Shown: piece after piece, positions 39,340-50,145 of the stretch
How positions within the stretch are numbered: position 1 is the first letter of the stretch
Layout of the letters: the number at the start of each line of letters is the position of its first letter
Assembly (NCBI GenBank): GCA_907163375.1
Contig: CAJQUW010003176.1
Location: 558,001-622,000 of the forward strand
Length of the DNA stretch: 64,000 nucleotides
From: Prostheceraeus crozeri
Taxonomy: Eukaryota; Platyhelminthes; Polycladida; Euryleptidae
Direction of reading: 5' to 3'
The notes under the pieces: model-generated
Seen by the model: only the letters and a program-made list of their open reading frames with translations
Told to the model about the DNA's origin: nothing
The model's database searches: none
Position numbers and translations under genes: made by a program

Positions 39340-41256
39340 CGTTTAGGTGTTAAGCTCTTGAATCCGTTACAGGCATTACTCAGAGGGGATCTTATCCCAG
39401 CTCCAAGGCCTCGACCCACAAATCCAACCTCGGGCGGACAGAGCGTGCGTCATGTCACTGTGTTGGTATCCGGACCCCGATTTTGACATAAAAACCGGTG
39501 GAGTTATTTACAAGAGGAAACATCCCAAGTCGTTGCTTTGATCAGCTTGATAGCAAGCCGTGATTCACCAGCGTTTTGCAATGGAGATGTTTAGAGGCCA
39601 CCCATGACAAGATAGCTAAGACTCAACCGATTGGCGTTCAAAGTGCTACGTTGAGAACTGTGTCAAATGCCCAACATGAGACATGAGTTGCCCCAGCGGT
39701 TTCGGTCTAAACTATGACACACTCCCTTGCCACACTTATCACTACGGCATCATCCGCCGTCCCGAAGGAACACCCTGTCAGTGGAATATTACAGCAAAAC
39801 TCTCCGTGACTTGCTCGCTTTCAGTGAAAAGTCGCTTGGTTCATGAGAAGACTGGCTCGTACACACTTATCCATGCCTTCATTGACTTCAGCAGGGTCGA
39901 AAACCCCAGAAAACCTCCAAAAATAGTGAATTTAATTTTTCAACTTTTTAGCACTACTTATGAAATTTGATAAGTAGTCTATCACTTAAGGCAGGTCAAT
40001 AGCGACCGAACCTTTTTTGAATCAAGTCAAACGGACTTGTAGAAGCAAAGTTACAAGCCTTTAAAGTTTTGGAGTCTTTTTATGGCCTGGAGACTAAGGC
40101 CATCTCCTGGCGAACCTCTAAGTCTGACGCCTTAGCTGATATCAGCAATAAAATGTTCTAAGTCGGTTTCTTTCAGAAACCCGAAATTTGGAATGTCCGA
40201 TGCTGTCATCGGAGCTCAGAGAGACGGCCTACCTTTGACAATCGCTCTCCTCTTAATGAAGTCTCTGTCGTTTCCCCGCTTATATGGTTTGTGGCGATCA
40301 GATGATGACGTAATATCCATCATCCAAAAACTTTAAACCCGTCTATCTCCTGTTCTACTGCTCCGATTGACTTCAAATTTTGACAGCCATGTTTTCTCGC
40401 TCTCCCCTTTCATTTAAGACATCCCTCGACCATCTACGATGATCAGAAGCCGAGATGAAAAAGCTCTGTCGTTTTTTCAAAAGTTCCAAAATCTTGGAAA
40501 ATGCGCAAAAACTCGATTTTCAACATGCTCTCATTTGAAAACGGAGCCTGCCACGAATCTGAAAAGATAGGATCCTAGAGAACAAAGCGCGGTCTTGCCC
40601 GTAAAAGAAACCCCAGCTCTTCATTCACTTCCATTCCTGAGTGAGATATCGTCAAAGTTGGCTAAAAAAGCGACATTTCACAGGAAAGGACTTGAAAAAA
40701 TTTTCGACCACCGTAGTGAAAAATTTTCGAAAAAACTTTTTGTGCGAATTTCAACCTGAAACCTTGATAGAAGTTTGTTTCACATGATTCTGAACACAAC
40801 TTTGGTCTTTTCGACCAACTTGGTCGGTTGAGTCGTCGGGGGGGGGGGGCGATTTTTCACCGAGACTTCACCGACCCAACTTTTGACGATAAACATGATG
40901 GGATGGGTCTCGGTGCTCAATTCTAACATTTTTGAAACTTTTTTTTCACTAAAAAATCCTGAGTGTCGAGGCCCAAAGCGACGAACATTTTCGAAAAAAA
41001 TTTTTGTGCGAATTTCAACCTGAAACCTTGATAGAAGTTTGTTTCACATGAACAACTTTGGTCTTGTCGACCAACTTGGTCGGTTGAGTCGTCGGGGGGG
41101 GGGGGCGGAACAGTTTCCTCCTCTCGGACCCATCCCTCCATCACATCCTCGGCCACCTCCCTCACCTCTCTTCCTGCCTTCCAGAGGGGGGGCTGAGTCA
41201 GCATGATGACTCATCTTTGCACATTTTGCGCTTCCTTTTGGGACGGGATTACTACT
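39340..41256 (-). repeat. Right terminal inverted repeat of element 2
   Basis: It is the inverse of 22018-23360, larger because of an internal duplication. The segment TTTGTGCGAATTTCAACCTG and its neighbours occur both at about 40740-40850 and at 40990-41105, each with a G-run. The part at 39740-40340 also matches the orphan repeat at 19600-20210 in the same orientation. Confidence 0.9.
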
Positions 41257-41288
41257 ACAAAGTTCTTCACGAAAAGAAGGAACGCCTC

Positions 41289-41876
41289 TTAAACAACGAG
41301 TTTATTGTTACTGGCGTTGTAATTCATTATTGCATAGTATTCTTCAGGCTTTTCTAGAATTCCGACAAGAATGTTCATAAACTTCCGACCAGAAATTTCC
41401 GTTTCGTTCACCATTATAAATATTTTTTCTCCATTCACATATCGCAACAATTTCTGTTGTTCTAACTGAAAGAGTTTTGGCACATTTTGCCGACATGATG
41501 ACTCAGATGGGCAATGATGACCCATAAAATCAAATAAATCTCGTATCGCTTGATGCTCCAATTTATGTAAAGGAATGTCAGCGGCTAAAAACGTTGCTGT
41601 TACATGCTTAGCCAGATCAGGTTTGAAGTTGAAGAAGGTCTGACTTTCATGCTTTGATGAGGTGGGTACTGATGATGAAGAGGTAATTCTTTGTAACTTC
41701 GTCGCATGTTTGGCATTTATACGATGACTGTCAATCACAAACTGTTTCGCGTATTTCACCGGGCATTCACGAAGCACACGGAAAAGTTCATTCCTTGGTG
41801 TTACTTTAAATTCTTGAGGATATTGGCAAGTAATTCTTTTACATTTGGATGCATCGCTTTCAGCTCTCTTGGGCAT
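41289..41876 (-). pseudogene. hAT transposase N-terminal part (CGGBP1-like BED finger), truncated
   Basis: 195 codons from ATG 41876. The N-terminus resembles the BED/CGGBP1-type DNA-binding finger, but one Cys of the pair appears lost. The next part (DIPLHKLEHQAIRDLFDFMG, then KIFIMVNETE with a catalytic-type acidic residue) fits the start of a hAT transposase core. The remainder of the core and the hATC dimerisation domain are missing, as expected for the roughly 1.15-kb outer hAT. The ORF ends 33 bases from the Polinton insertion. Confidence 0.65.
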
Positions 41877-42198
41877 TTCGAACAATCGAAGATAGTCAGT
41901 GTCAGTTAACAAAAAGATGTAGTTATTTGCGTTGAAATCCTTGCGAGAATATTTGGTGTTCCAATAGCTTTGCTTTTTGTTTTGATTGAAAAGAGTTCGG
42001 GAAACCCAGATCTAAAAATAGCGCTTAGGAAGGCTAGGTGTCTAAAAATAGCGCCTGGGAAGACCAGATTCATGAAAAATTTACTATCTTATTTAAACTT
42101 TTTGACCTTATTTTTACTCTATTGACTATATTGACTTCATTTGTTTATTTTGACCGTATTTTTACTTTTTTGACTTTATTGACCGCCCTACTTATGAC

Positions 42199-43140
42199 TT
42201 ATGACTTGATGGCATTTCACTATTCATATACGAAGTTTGAAATGAGAGGACTCAATTTCAAGTGGTATCCGCTATGCCAAAGTTGATACGATGTATTAGC
42301 TAACTTCGGCTTAGGACCTTTTTATTTTCGTAAATGCATGCGCTAATTGTATCAAATTGTAGAGTTCTTAACAAATTTGACAGTTTAAGGCAGAAAAATC
42401 ACCCAAACCGTTCTTCCTCTTGCTCTAAATCAAATGCGGCACAAAATAACATTTTCAGAGTGACCTCAGCTATGCACCACTATTTCACCAGGCCTTCGAA
42501 AAAAGACTAATAGTATATGAGTGATTGCTATTGGTAACTATTGACACTAGTTTCCGGGGCATCGTTCATGCTCGTGTAATATTAATAACAATAACCAACT
42601 TTCGCTACTGTCTCCCCACTTCAGGACTAAGTCAAATAGAAAGGATAAATAATTATGTAAAGACCCATCGCGAGATGCGATTGAAATTCAAGTCTATATA
42701 AACTCGTATGTACGTAAAAGAAACGTGCACGTTCTTAAAACTTATTTGAAGCATTTATTAAATGAAAGAAAATAGTTGACCGGAAGTTTTACTCATAATT
42801 CATGCTTGAATTCAATGACAGCTTGTCTTTTTTGGTATTTTCAATATAACAAATGTATAGAGTGAATGACAGGCAAGGTTCGCTATTTTTTATGGAAAAA
42901 ATTGTGCATGTATATTATTCAAGCACTTAGTTCGATTAATATCATCACGCCTGCTCAAGTTGACAAAATATCTGCTACAATTCTAGTTGCTTGTTGGGGT
43001 ATTTTAAATTTGGAATAATTCAAAAAGGTTAATACTTGTAAAGTTGATGACGCATGCTTTCTTGTGAATTCACAAAGTCGCTAACTTTCATTTAGAAAAG
43101 TGTATATTTATATTCAAACTTTAACCATTATCTACGTGTG
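42199..43140. other. Non-genic host stretch
   Basis: AT-rich DNA without a credible ORF, repeat or RNA gene. Confidence 0.5.
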
Positions 43141-43596
43141 GTGAGAAGGTGGCGAAACCACCCAGCGGAGCCATTTTTATTGCAGCGCGATTTCATTACA
43201 TTAACTTCCACCTTAACAATTTCAGCCTCCTGATCATGAATCTGGGCTCAGATGTCACTAATTCGCAGTCGATATCGACAAAATCAAGTTCAACGATGAA
43301 ACTGGTTCCGCCGGGGTTCACACACGTTTATTATCTTATGTTTTCTACCTAGCACCACATACTTCTCGATCCAATTGACATATCAAGAAATCCACGAAGA
43401 CTTGTGACAGAAAGTAAAAATTGCAGTAGGCTAAACCACATTGTTTTCCTTATTTTCGAATCAGATGGAAATCAAAAAAATACATCCTTTCAAAAGTGAC
43501 CACAGTTCACAGCCTTGAAAAATTGTGAGAGTCCAACTGAGAAAATGGAAAAAAATTACTTCAAAGTGGTACGGATGTCAAGTTCGCCGTACCATT

Positions 43597-43910
43597 TGTG
43601 AAAATCGCGTCTGCCACTCGCATCAACCCACCGAATACACTTATTGGGAGTGTACCAGCTTGTACCACCACTCAGACAACCCCAACTCACCGTAGAATCC
43701 GCAGAAATGCAGATTTATCTCCGCAGTCACACCCATCAGCCCATCCACACCACTTGAGAAAATCGCGTGTGCCACTCGCATCAACCCACCGAATACACTT
43801 ATTGGGAGTGTACAAGCTTGTGCCACCACCTATTTTTCAAAATAATGCAGCAGTTTACGAGAAGCCGTCAATTAAAGGTTCGAGGTGGTGCGGATGTGAA
43901 GTTATAAGGC
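43597..43910. repeat. 158-bp tandem duplication
   Basis: AAAATCGCGT..GCCACTCGCATC begins at about 43600 and again at 43758. The copies share TACACTTATTGGGAGTGTAC, a near-palindrome. A related phrase, AGTGGTACGGATGTCAAG, lies at 43564 and 44072. Confidence 0.8.
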
Positions 43911-46095
43911 GTACCAAATTACCAAAAAGATCTTAAATCGCATATATAGGCTATATGAATTTTCAACCAAATGGACGTCTACAATAACACGTCTAAAGCA
44001 TGTGCCACCCACTACTTCGCCGACATTGACATTGACAAAAGCAACTGAGAAAATGGACAAAATGACTTCAAAGTGGTACGGATGTCAAGAGGTCTGATTC
44101 TACCTGCCGCGTTTTTACCGAATTTTTAGAATAAGCCTCTACAACAGAACATACAAAATTACAAATGTCATCATATGGGGATTTTCAAATTTATATATTG
44201 ATATTTCCTCTAATAATTTACGCCTTAATTAATAATCTCTATACAACGGCATCGTAAACGCCGCAGGTGAGAGGTCAACGTATCAATAACATGTAGCTTT
44301 GATATAAAAGAATGTAGCCTACATGTAGGAGAATGACTTAACATGGGCATGGAACGATTCTTATAGGAAGAGATGGCGCAAACAATTTTTGGCTGTTGAC
44401 ACCGTTTTTAGAAACAGGCCTACCCAACGTAGCATAATAGTTGCCTGCTGTTAATGATGACTCAGAGACAGACTACTCATCCTGTTTCTGGCGGCTGCTG
44501 TAACTGTATCGTCGCGATAAGGCATCATGGCTTATCAGGATAAAGTTTTCGGCATGCTCTACCTTATAGTGATCATTGGAAGGTTGCAACGCTGTTATTG
44601 CAATAGACAATAGACTACTTCTTTTTCTATCTTGTGCTCAAAATCAAATTTACTAAGACTTGAAATCGTGTTGGACAGCTTACTCATGATTGACCAAAAC
44701 GTTGCTCGAAAAATCGATGTAATTGTAATTGTGTAATTAATTACAACTTTTGAAGTAATTGTAATTGGATATTTTGACTTTAGAGTGCTTGTAATTGTAA
44801 TTAAAGATTTTGATTTCAAAGTAATTGCAATTATAAATGTAATTGTAAAACTTCAGCCGTAATTGCAATTATAATTGAAAAAAATGTGTAGGCCTAATTG
44901 CTCCAACCCTGATTGGAACATTTTTCGTGTTTGACGCCTCCTTGTATACAATTAGTGGCACTTTCCTATGCTTGACCCGCTACACCTGTTGCTTGAACTG
45001 GTTGTGGCACAGGAGCTATTCCACTTTGCTTTTAATTCAGTTATATGTTTTTCGAACAGTAGCACGCAAGGTTGGAAGAGTTGATTATTATGGCATCGTC
45101 GAAGCCTTGCTGAGTTCAATCAGGTAGAGCCTTCTTTTGTAGGGTAGAAATTATTTCGCATTCTGAGACTTCATGCAGCCAGGAAAATTCAGCAATGTTA
45201 GTAATCTGATTACAGCAAAAATTATGCCGTTGCAATAAATGCATAGCCTGTGACAGTGCGCAGAGGCTCAAAATGACTGATTAATCAATCGTCTGGCATC
45301 AATTGAAAATTACTATATCGGCAACTCAATAAAATATAGTCCTCAAAATATGTTCATTCCTTCTGTAGGTGATTGATAATGAAGATGATTAATAATGCTC
45401 GAAAAGGAGTCATGTTAAATAGGGTAAGTCTATCAATTAGTTATTATTTGCACCTCCGAGGTTGCAATTGGCTATTCAACTGAATGTTCGATGTATATGA
45501 TGTTTCTCAATATAAAATATTTCAGTCTCCAGAATATTCCATTGAAGTAATTTTTTCTGCAGGGCAGGGCCCGACTCTCCAAAGTCAGAAAATATGCAGT
45601 CCAATTTTAAATACAGCAGCTCCCTTATAATTATCATTTAATTTAGGTAAATAATTAAGTTTCAGAACAACATGAAAGTCAAAGTAGAGGCCATTACTTT
45701 ATCATGCTAGATAACATTATTTTGATTCTATTACCTTGCAACTTTGACAAGATTCATTCTGATTATCTCAGTTGTTATTAAGAAACAGGTCACTTTCCAT
45801 TTTCGTTTTAGTAAATATTACAGTATTTTTGCTGATGGATTTCCTGCCCCTACTGCTGAATTTGATGCTCCAGTTGACTGCGGTATTCAATATTAGCAAT
45901 ATTAACTTATTAACTAAGGAAACTTCATTCTTCAGCCGTAATTGTTGCATGGATTACTGTATGACTTCAATCAGTAGACGCAAATTGCGACTCGCATTCC
46001 TTTAGTTTGTGCTGCTTTCTTTCTTCTTTGAGTTTTTTAAACATATTCTGGCTTACTGATTATCAATTCTAAAAGTAAACCTTTGGTTGGTGCGA
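43911..46095. other. Non-genic stretch with AT repeats
   Basis: No confident gene. 44700-44910 is rich in GTAATTGTAATT and ends CTCCAACCCTG, resembling one end of a short hAT-type repeat whose other end is not found. Confidence 0.4.
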
Positions 46096-46398
46096 TTTTA
46101 GAATTAAACACCATTAAGTAGTAAGAACTGCGACTTTTTCCATGGCCACGCTTGCTCTCTATTGTGGTACACATCAAGAATGATAGACAGAACATGCAGG
46201 AGACGCAAATGTACTGGTAAATACAGTTCAAAATCACATGCATCAGAAATTATAGAAGACACGTCATATCGGGTCTGTTTACGAATAAAGTCATCATAAA
46301 TTGTTACTGAATAAAATATGAAAGTAGAATGTCAAATACTGTAAAATAGTGCGAAGGTATGAAGTAAAAGGGGAGAAAGAAATGCATGTAAAAAGCGG

Positions 46399-46854
46399 TT
46401 AGCACAACCGGAGAAGGAACAGGCGTTCCTTCTGGGCACATAAATCCGGCTTGAGCTGTCGAATAGTCACACTCTCCATAATTAACAAATGAAGGTGGTC
46501 TCTAGCTTGCTTGTGGAGACGGAATCCCATATCTTCCGTGAGCAGAAGATTCGCTTTCTGATCGCACGTCATGAGGTGGCGGGATACTGCTGACTGAGGG
46601 GGGTTCTTGGACTTCGGTCTTGTGTTGGAAGTAGTCAACCAAACGGGTATGTGTTCTCTCTTCCGCACTCTGAGGCACCGTTCACTCTTGCCAGCGTACC
46701 TTGCTCCGCAAGGACAAGTGAATAAGTAAGTTACCAGGGGCTTCTGGTTGAGTGGAACGATGTCCTTGATTATATTTGGTGTGAGCGTTCGAGTTCTATA
46801 GACGGGAATGACACGTAATTGGTAGAAACTATCTTCAATGATCCGCCGCATCAT
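46399..46854 (-). pseudogene. GIY-YIG endonuclease domain of a Penelope-like retroelement, left copy
   Basis: 151 codons. The domain, TYLFTCPCGARYAGKS followed by LRVRKREH, is the C-terminal GIY-YIG nuclease of Penelope-like elements, with a zinc-type Cys pair. The reverse transcriptase part is absent. It is identical or nearly so to the right copy; their first codons overlap the palindrome centre. Confidence 0.75.
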
Positions 46855-47293
46855 TGAAGATAGTTTCTACCAATTACGTGTCATTCCCGTCTATAGAACT
46901 CGAACGCTCACACCAAATATAATCAAGGACATCGTTCCACTCAACCAGAAGCCCCTGGTAACTTACTTATTCACTTGTCCTTGCGGAGCAAGGTACGCTG
47001 GCAAGAGTGAACGGTGCCTCAGAGTGCGGAAGAGAGAACACATACCCGTTTGGTTGACTACTTCCAACACAAGACCGAAGTCCAAGAACCCCCCTCAGTC
47101 AGCAGTATCCCGCCACCTCATGACGTGCGATCAGAAAGCGAATCTTCTGCTCACGGAAGATATGGGATTCCGTCTCCACAAGCAAGCTAGAGACCACCTT
47201 CATTTGTTAATTATGGAGAGTGTGACTATTCGACAGCTCAAGCCGGATTTATGTGCCCAGAAGGAACGCCTGTTCCTTCTCCGGTTGTGCTAA
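46838..47293 (+). pseudogene. GIY-YIG endonuclease domain of a Penelope-like retroelement, right copy
   Basis: Mirror copy of the left ORF, differing by eye only in the first residues (centre of the palindrome). The ORF ends LFLLRLC, then a 3' tail of about 300 bases follows to the palindrome edge. Confidence 0.75.
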
Positions 47294-47596
47294 CCGCTTT
47301 TTACATGCATTTCTTTCTCCCCTTTTACTTCATACCTTCGCACTATTTTACAGTATTTGACATTCTACTTTCATATTTTATTCAGTAACAATTTATGATG
47401 ACTTTATTCGTAAACAGACCCGATATGACGTGTCTTCTATAATTTCTGATGCATGTGATTTTGAACTGTATTTACCAGTACATTTGCGTCTCCTGCATGT
47501 TCTGTCTATCATTCTTGATGTGTACCACAATAGAGAGCAAGCGTGGCCATGGAAAAAGTCGCAGTTCTTACTACTTAATGGTGTTTAATTCTAAAA

Positions 47597-48840
47597 GTAG
47601 CAATTTTCTTTATTTTATGCATCAGAAGTTGATGTTGACTGACTAGAAATTCATCGAGTTTGAAGTGATTCGGATAATGTAGGTTTTTTACAGATATGGC
47701 ACCGTACAGCACAGATCTAGAAAGGGATAGATGGACAGCGTTCCGCGTTTCCCTATTTCAGCAGTAAAGCCTGAAAACTTCCCATCGCAGCCACGCCTGC
47801 TCCCGATATGTAGGCAAGAAATGACGGCCGCTGAGCTGATCGCAATTGACACCTGTGGTGTTGTTTTTAATTGATGATGATTTATTTGATAAGGGTGACA
47901 AAATTTGTGTACTTAACGAAGCTGGGATGAGTGTCATAACACAGTGTGGCGATGTCGCAATACTTCAACAAGATAAAATTGAATTTGACATGCATTCTAC
48001 CGACGCTAAATGGCGATTTTATCATTAAATAAAATCCTCACGCCCTAGGCAATTGCTATCAATTCTCCTACTCTTAATCCGAAACATGTGTTCAAAAGGC
48101 TTTAGAAAGATAAAATTTTCGAACAGGTTTGCAAAACTGTTTACAGAAATTTCATTTCTTGAGAAATGGTTACCTCGTGTTGCAGTGGCGTAGGGTGCCG
48201 CTTTGAAACAGGTATTCAAGGAAGATCTGAATACAGGGCAACCAAGATAGTACATTGCTTCAATTTATTCACATGGAAATGTTTACTTGCAAGACAAATA
48301 ACTGCATGCACGCATATACTGTAGGGACTTGTACAAAACTTCGCCTTAAATCAAATAATACTCCACATACGTTTTGTTGGCCCGCTATACAACTTTGTAT
48401 ACTGAGTTGCATATATCAAAAAACTACACATCAACAAATTGAAAAATGAAATGCTAGTGCTTATGAAGAATTCCATTACTATAATTCAAACTTTGAATGT
48501 GTAATTAACGAGTCTTGTGAATTGCGATAACTTACCTGATAGGTGTTGTTACAGCAGTCGTCCGCGAAACAACACGTAATCAAAATCAACTGATTGATGT
48601 CGTTATGAACTTTTCTTAATCAAAGTTACTTTGAAATCAAGTGGAATTCAATATTTAAGTTTTTGGTTGAAGCATGAAAATATCCATTGTATACTGATTA
48701 TCATAAAGCTCAATAGAATTAATTCACAACTGTTCACAGAAAATAAATAGGTATTCAGTGAATATTGTGAATACTATACACGCTGCGCCACTGAACGAGT
48801 TGTGCTCCGAGATGCCAGAACCGTGCTTCGAAAAACTCTA
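47597..48840. other. Non-genic stretch with one arm of a diverged inverted repeat
   Basis: 47698-47825 is a diverged inverse of 50006-50123; shared core GCACAGATCTAGAAAGGGAT. No gene seen. Confidence 0.5.
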
Positions 48841-48845
48841 GCATT

Positions 48846-49239
48846 TCTTTTCACGCCTTTCCGTTCTCAAACCCCGAATTGTTGAAGAAGTGGCTTCATA
48901 ACATTCGACGTAAGAACTTTACTCCCTCTAAGAATTCATCACGCGTATGCAGTGTTCATTTCACCGATGATGACTATAAAAAGGGCGTAAGTGTTATTCA
49001 TGCAAAGGGACAGTATGGAACTCGCCCCAGAACTCGAAGGAAGCTGAAGGATGACGCAGTGCCTACTGTTTTTGAAGCATCGATCCCCAAAGCAGCGCAA
49101 TCTTTTTGAGCAGTCTTTTGATGCAACTTCTGCCAAGTCTCAGTCACCAGGGCCATCATCGGAACCCATGGATGTGGATCAAGACTCAGATATCCGCGCA
49201 ATTCCAAAACGCATGGATCAGGCTGCTCAAGTTGGTCGG
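48846..49239 (+). CDS. THAP-domain exon (partial)
   Basis: The THAP zinc finger begins in FHAFPFSNPELLKKWL, continues with SRVCSVHFTDDDY and ends in KLKDDAVPTVF, an intact second half. The first Cys pair would lie in an upstream exon and is not visible. After about 49100 the frame shifts (an indel or exon change) into a Pro/Ser-rich stretch ending QAAQVG. A clean splice donor, GGTAAGC, lies at 49239-49245. It could be a host THAP gene or a domesticated or decayed P-type transposase; this cannot be decided here. Confidence 0.6.
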
Positions 49240-49330
49240 TAAGCAAGATAATCAGTCGATTAGCGGACCACAATGTATATAAAGCTAAAAAAATAATATA
49301 TAATAATAAATATAATATATAAATCAAAAT

Positions 49331-49575
49331 ACACTTATGAAATTTTCGTGTATGCTCATACAATTATTCTATAATTGCAGCTAACTAACACTCTGGGCTC
49401 GGCCCTTACCCGTCCCCCTGGCCAAATTTCTATAAATCAAAATACACTTATGAAATTTTCGTGTATGCTCATACAATTATTATATAATTGCAGCTAACTA
49501 ACACTTTGGGCTCGTCCCTTACCCGTCCCCCTGGCCAAAGTTCTATAAATCAAAATACACTTATGAAATTTTCGT
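49331..49575. repeat. 113-bp tandem repeat, 2.2 copies
   Basis: ACACTTATGAAATTTTCGTG starts at 49331, 49444 and 49557, exactly 113 bases apart. Each complete unit ends in a pyrimidine-poor ATAATTGCAG plus a GC-rich block with CCCTTACCCGTCCCCCTGGCC. Confidence 0.9.
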
Positions 49576-50145
49576 GCACCCTTTTTGCAGACCACTTTTA
49601 TGACCATGACTTTCATCAAGACTCTGATCATCTAACAAAACTTATCAGGCTGATCACGTCGAATTATGTTAAAATTCGCCTCTTTCGGTACGGTAAGATA
49701 TATTTTGAACGTAATATCTTTAATTCAAAAGTCCTATCACGTCAGCAGGCAATGAAGCTGATTCTCTTTAGAGGCAAATAAATTTTGATTTACCGAGTTT
49801 TCTTTTGAATAAAACGTTACCTCGCATGTACCTAATTTTCTATTTAAGCTACATTTATGTAGGCAATCATGATGAGTGAGAAAGTATGACATTGCAGGTC
49901 ATCAGGAATTGTCAACATTTCTATGATTCGTTATCAATTATTATCGTCGTTGAAAGTTAATGTGCTTATTATCATTACATTCTCACAGAGACGTGCATGC
50001 CAACATTCGTTTCTTGCCTACATACCAGGATTGTGCGCGCGCGCGTGGCAGGGAAAGCAGGCTTCACGCAAATCGGGGAGTAGTCCATCTATCCCTTTCT
50101 AGATCTGTGCCGTACAGTGAGATCCTCAGGCCGAAAAGTGTCTCC
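49576..50145. other. Non-genic stretch, LINE 5' region on the right
   Basis: The (CG)n-like stretch GCGCGCGCGC at 50037 and the second arm of the diverged inverted repeat (50006-50123) precede the LINE start. Confidence 0.4.

Larger units (their letters stand above)
22018..41256. mobile_element. Polinton/Maverick element 2, complete with both ends
   Basis: Both ends start AGTAGTAATCCCGTCCC (22018-22034 and, inverted, 41240-41256). A perfect 6-bp target duplication ACAAAG lies at 22012-22017 and 41257-41262, as produced by Polinton integrases. Terminal inverted repeats are about 1.3 kb (left) and 1.9 kb (right). Total is 19.2 kb, or about 16.9 kb without the nested hAT at 25501-27839. It encodes integrase, ATPase, protease, major capsid and penton-like proteins plus accessory genes. 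No family B polymerase is visible. Confidence 0.95.
21799..42190. mobile_element. hAT transposon (outer), split by Polinton element 2
   Basis: The left end CAGGGCGGT (21799) and right end ACCGCCCTA (42182-42190) are inverted. They are flanked by identical 8-bp duplications CTTATGAC (21791-21798 and 42191-42198), the hAT signature. Without the Polinton the element is only about 1.15 kb (21799-22017 plus 41257-42190). It carries the N-terminal part of a hAT transposase, so it is an internally deleted, non-autonomous copy. Confidence 0.85.
46096..47596. repeat. 1.5-kb near-perfect palindrome (Penelope-like fragment, head to head)
   Basis: Two arms of about 747 bases mirror each other around CCGCCGC (46843-46849). 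The match ends abruptly at 46096/47596, and everything outside differs. Each arm holds one copy of the same GIY-YIG ORF. Confidence 0.9.

Noticed and set aside
44700..44911. Complete short hAT/MITE element
   Set aside because: One likely end (CTCCAACCCTG) but no matching opposite end or duplication was found.
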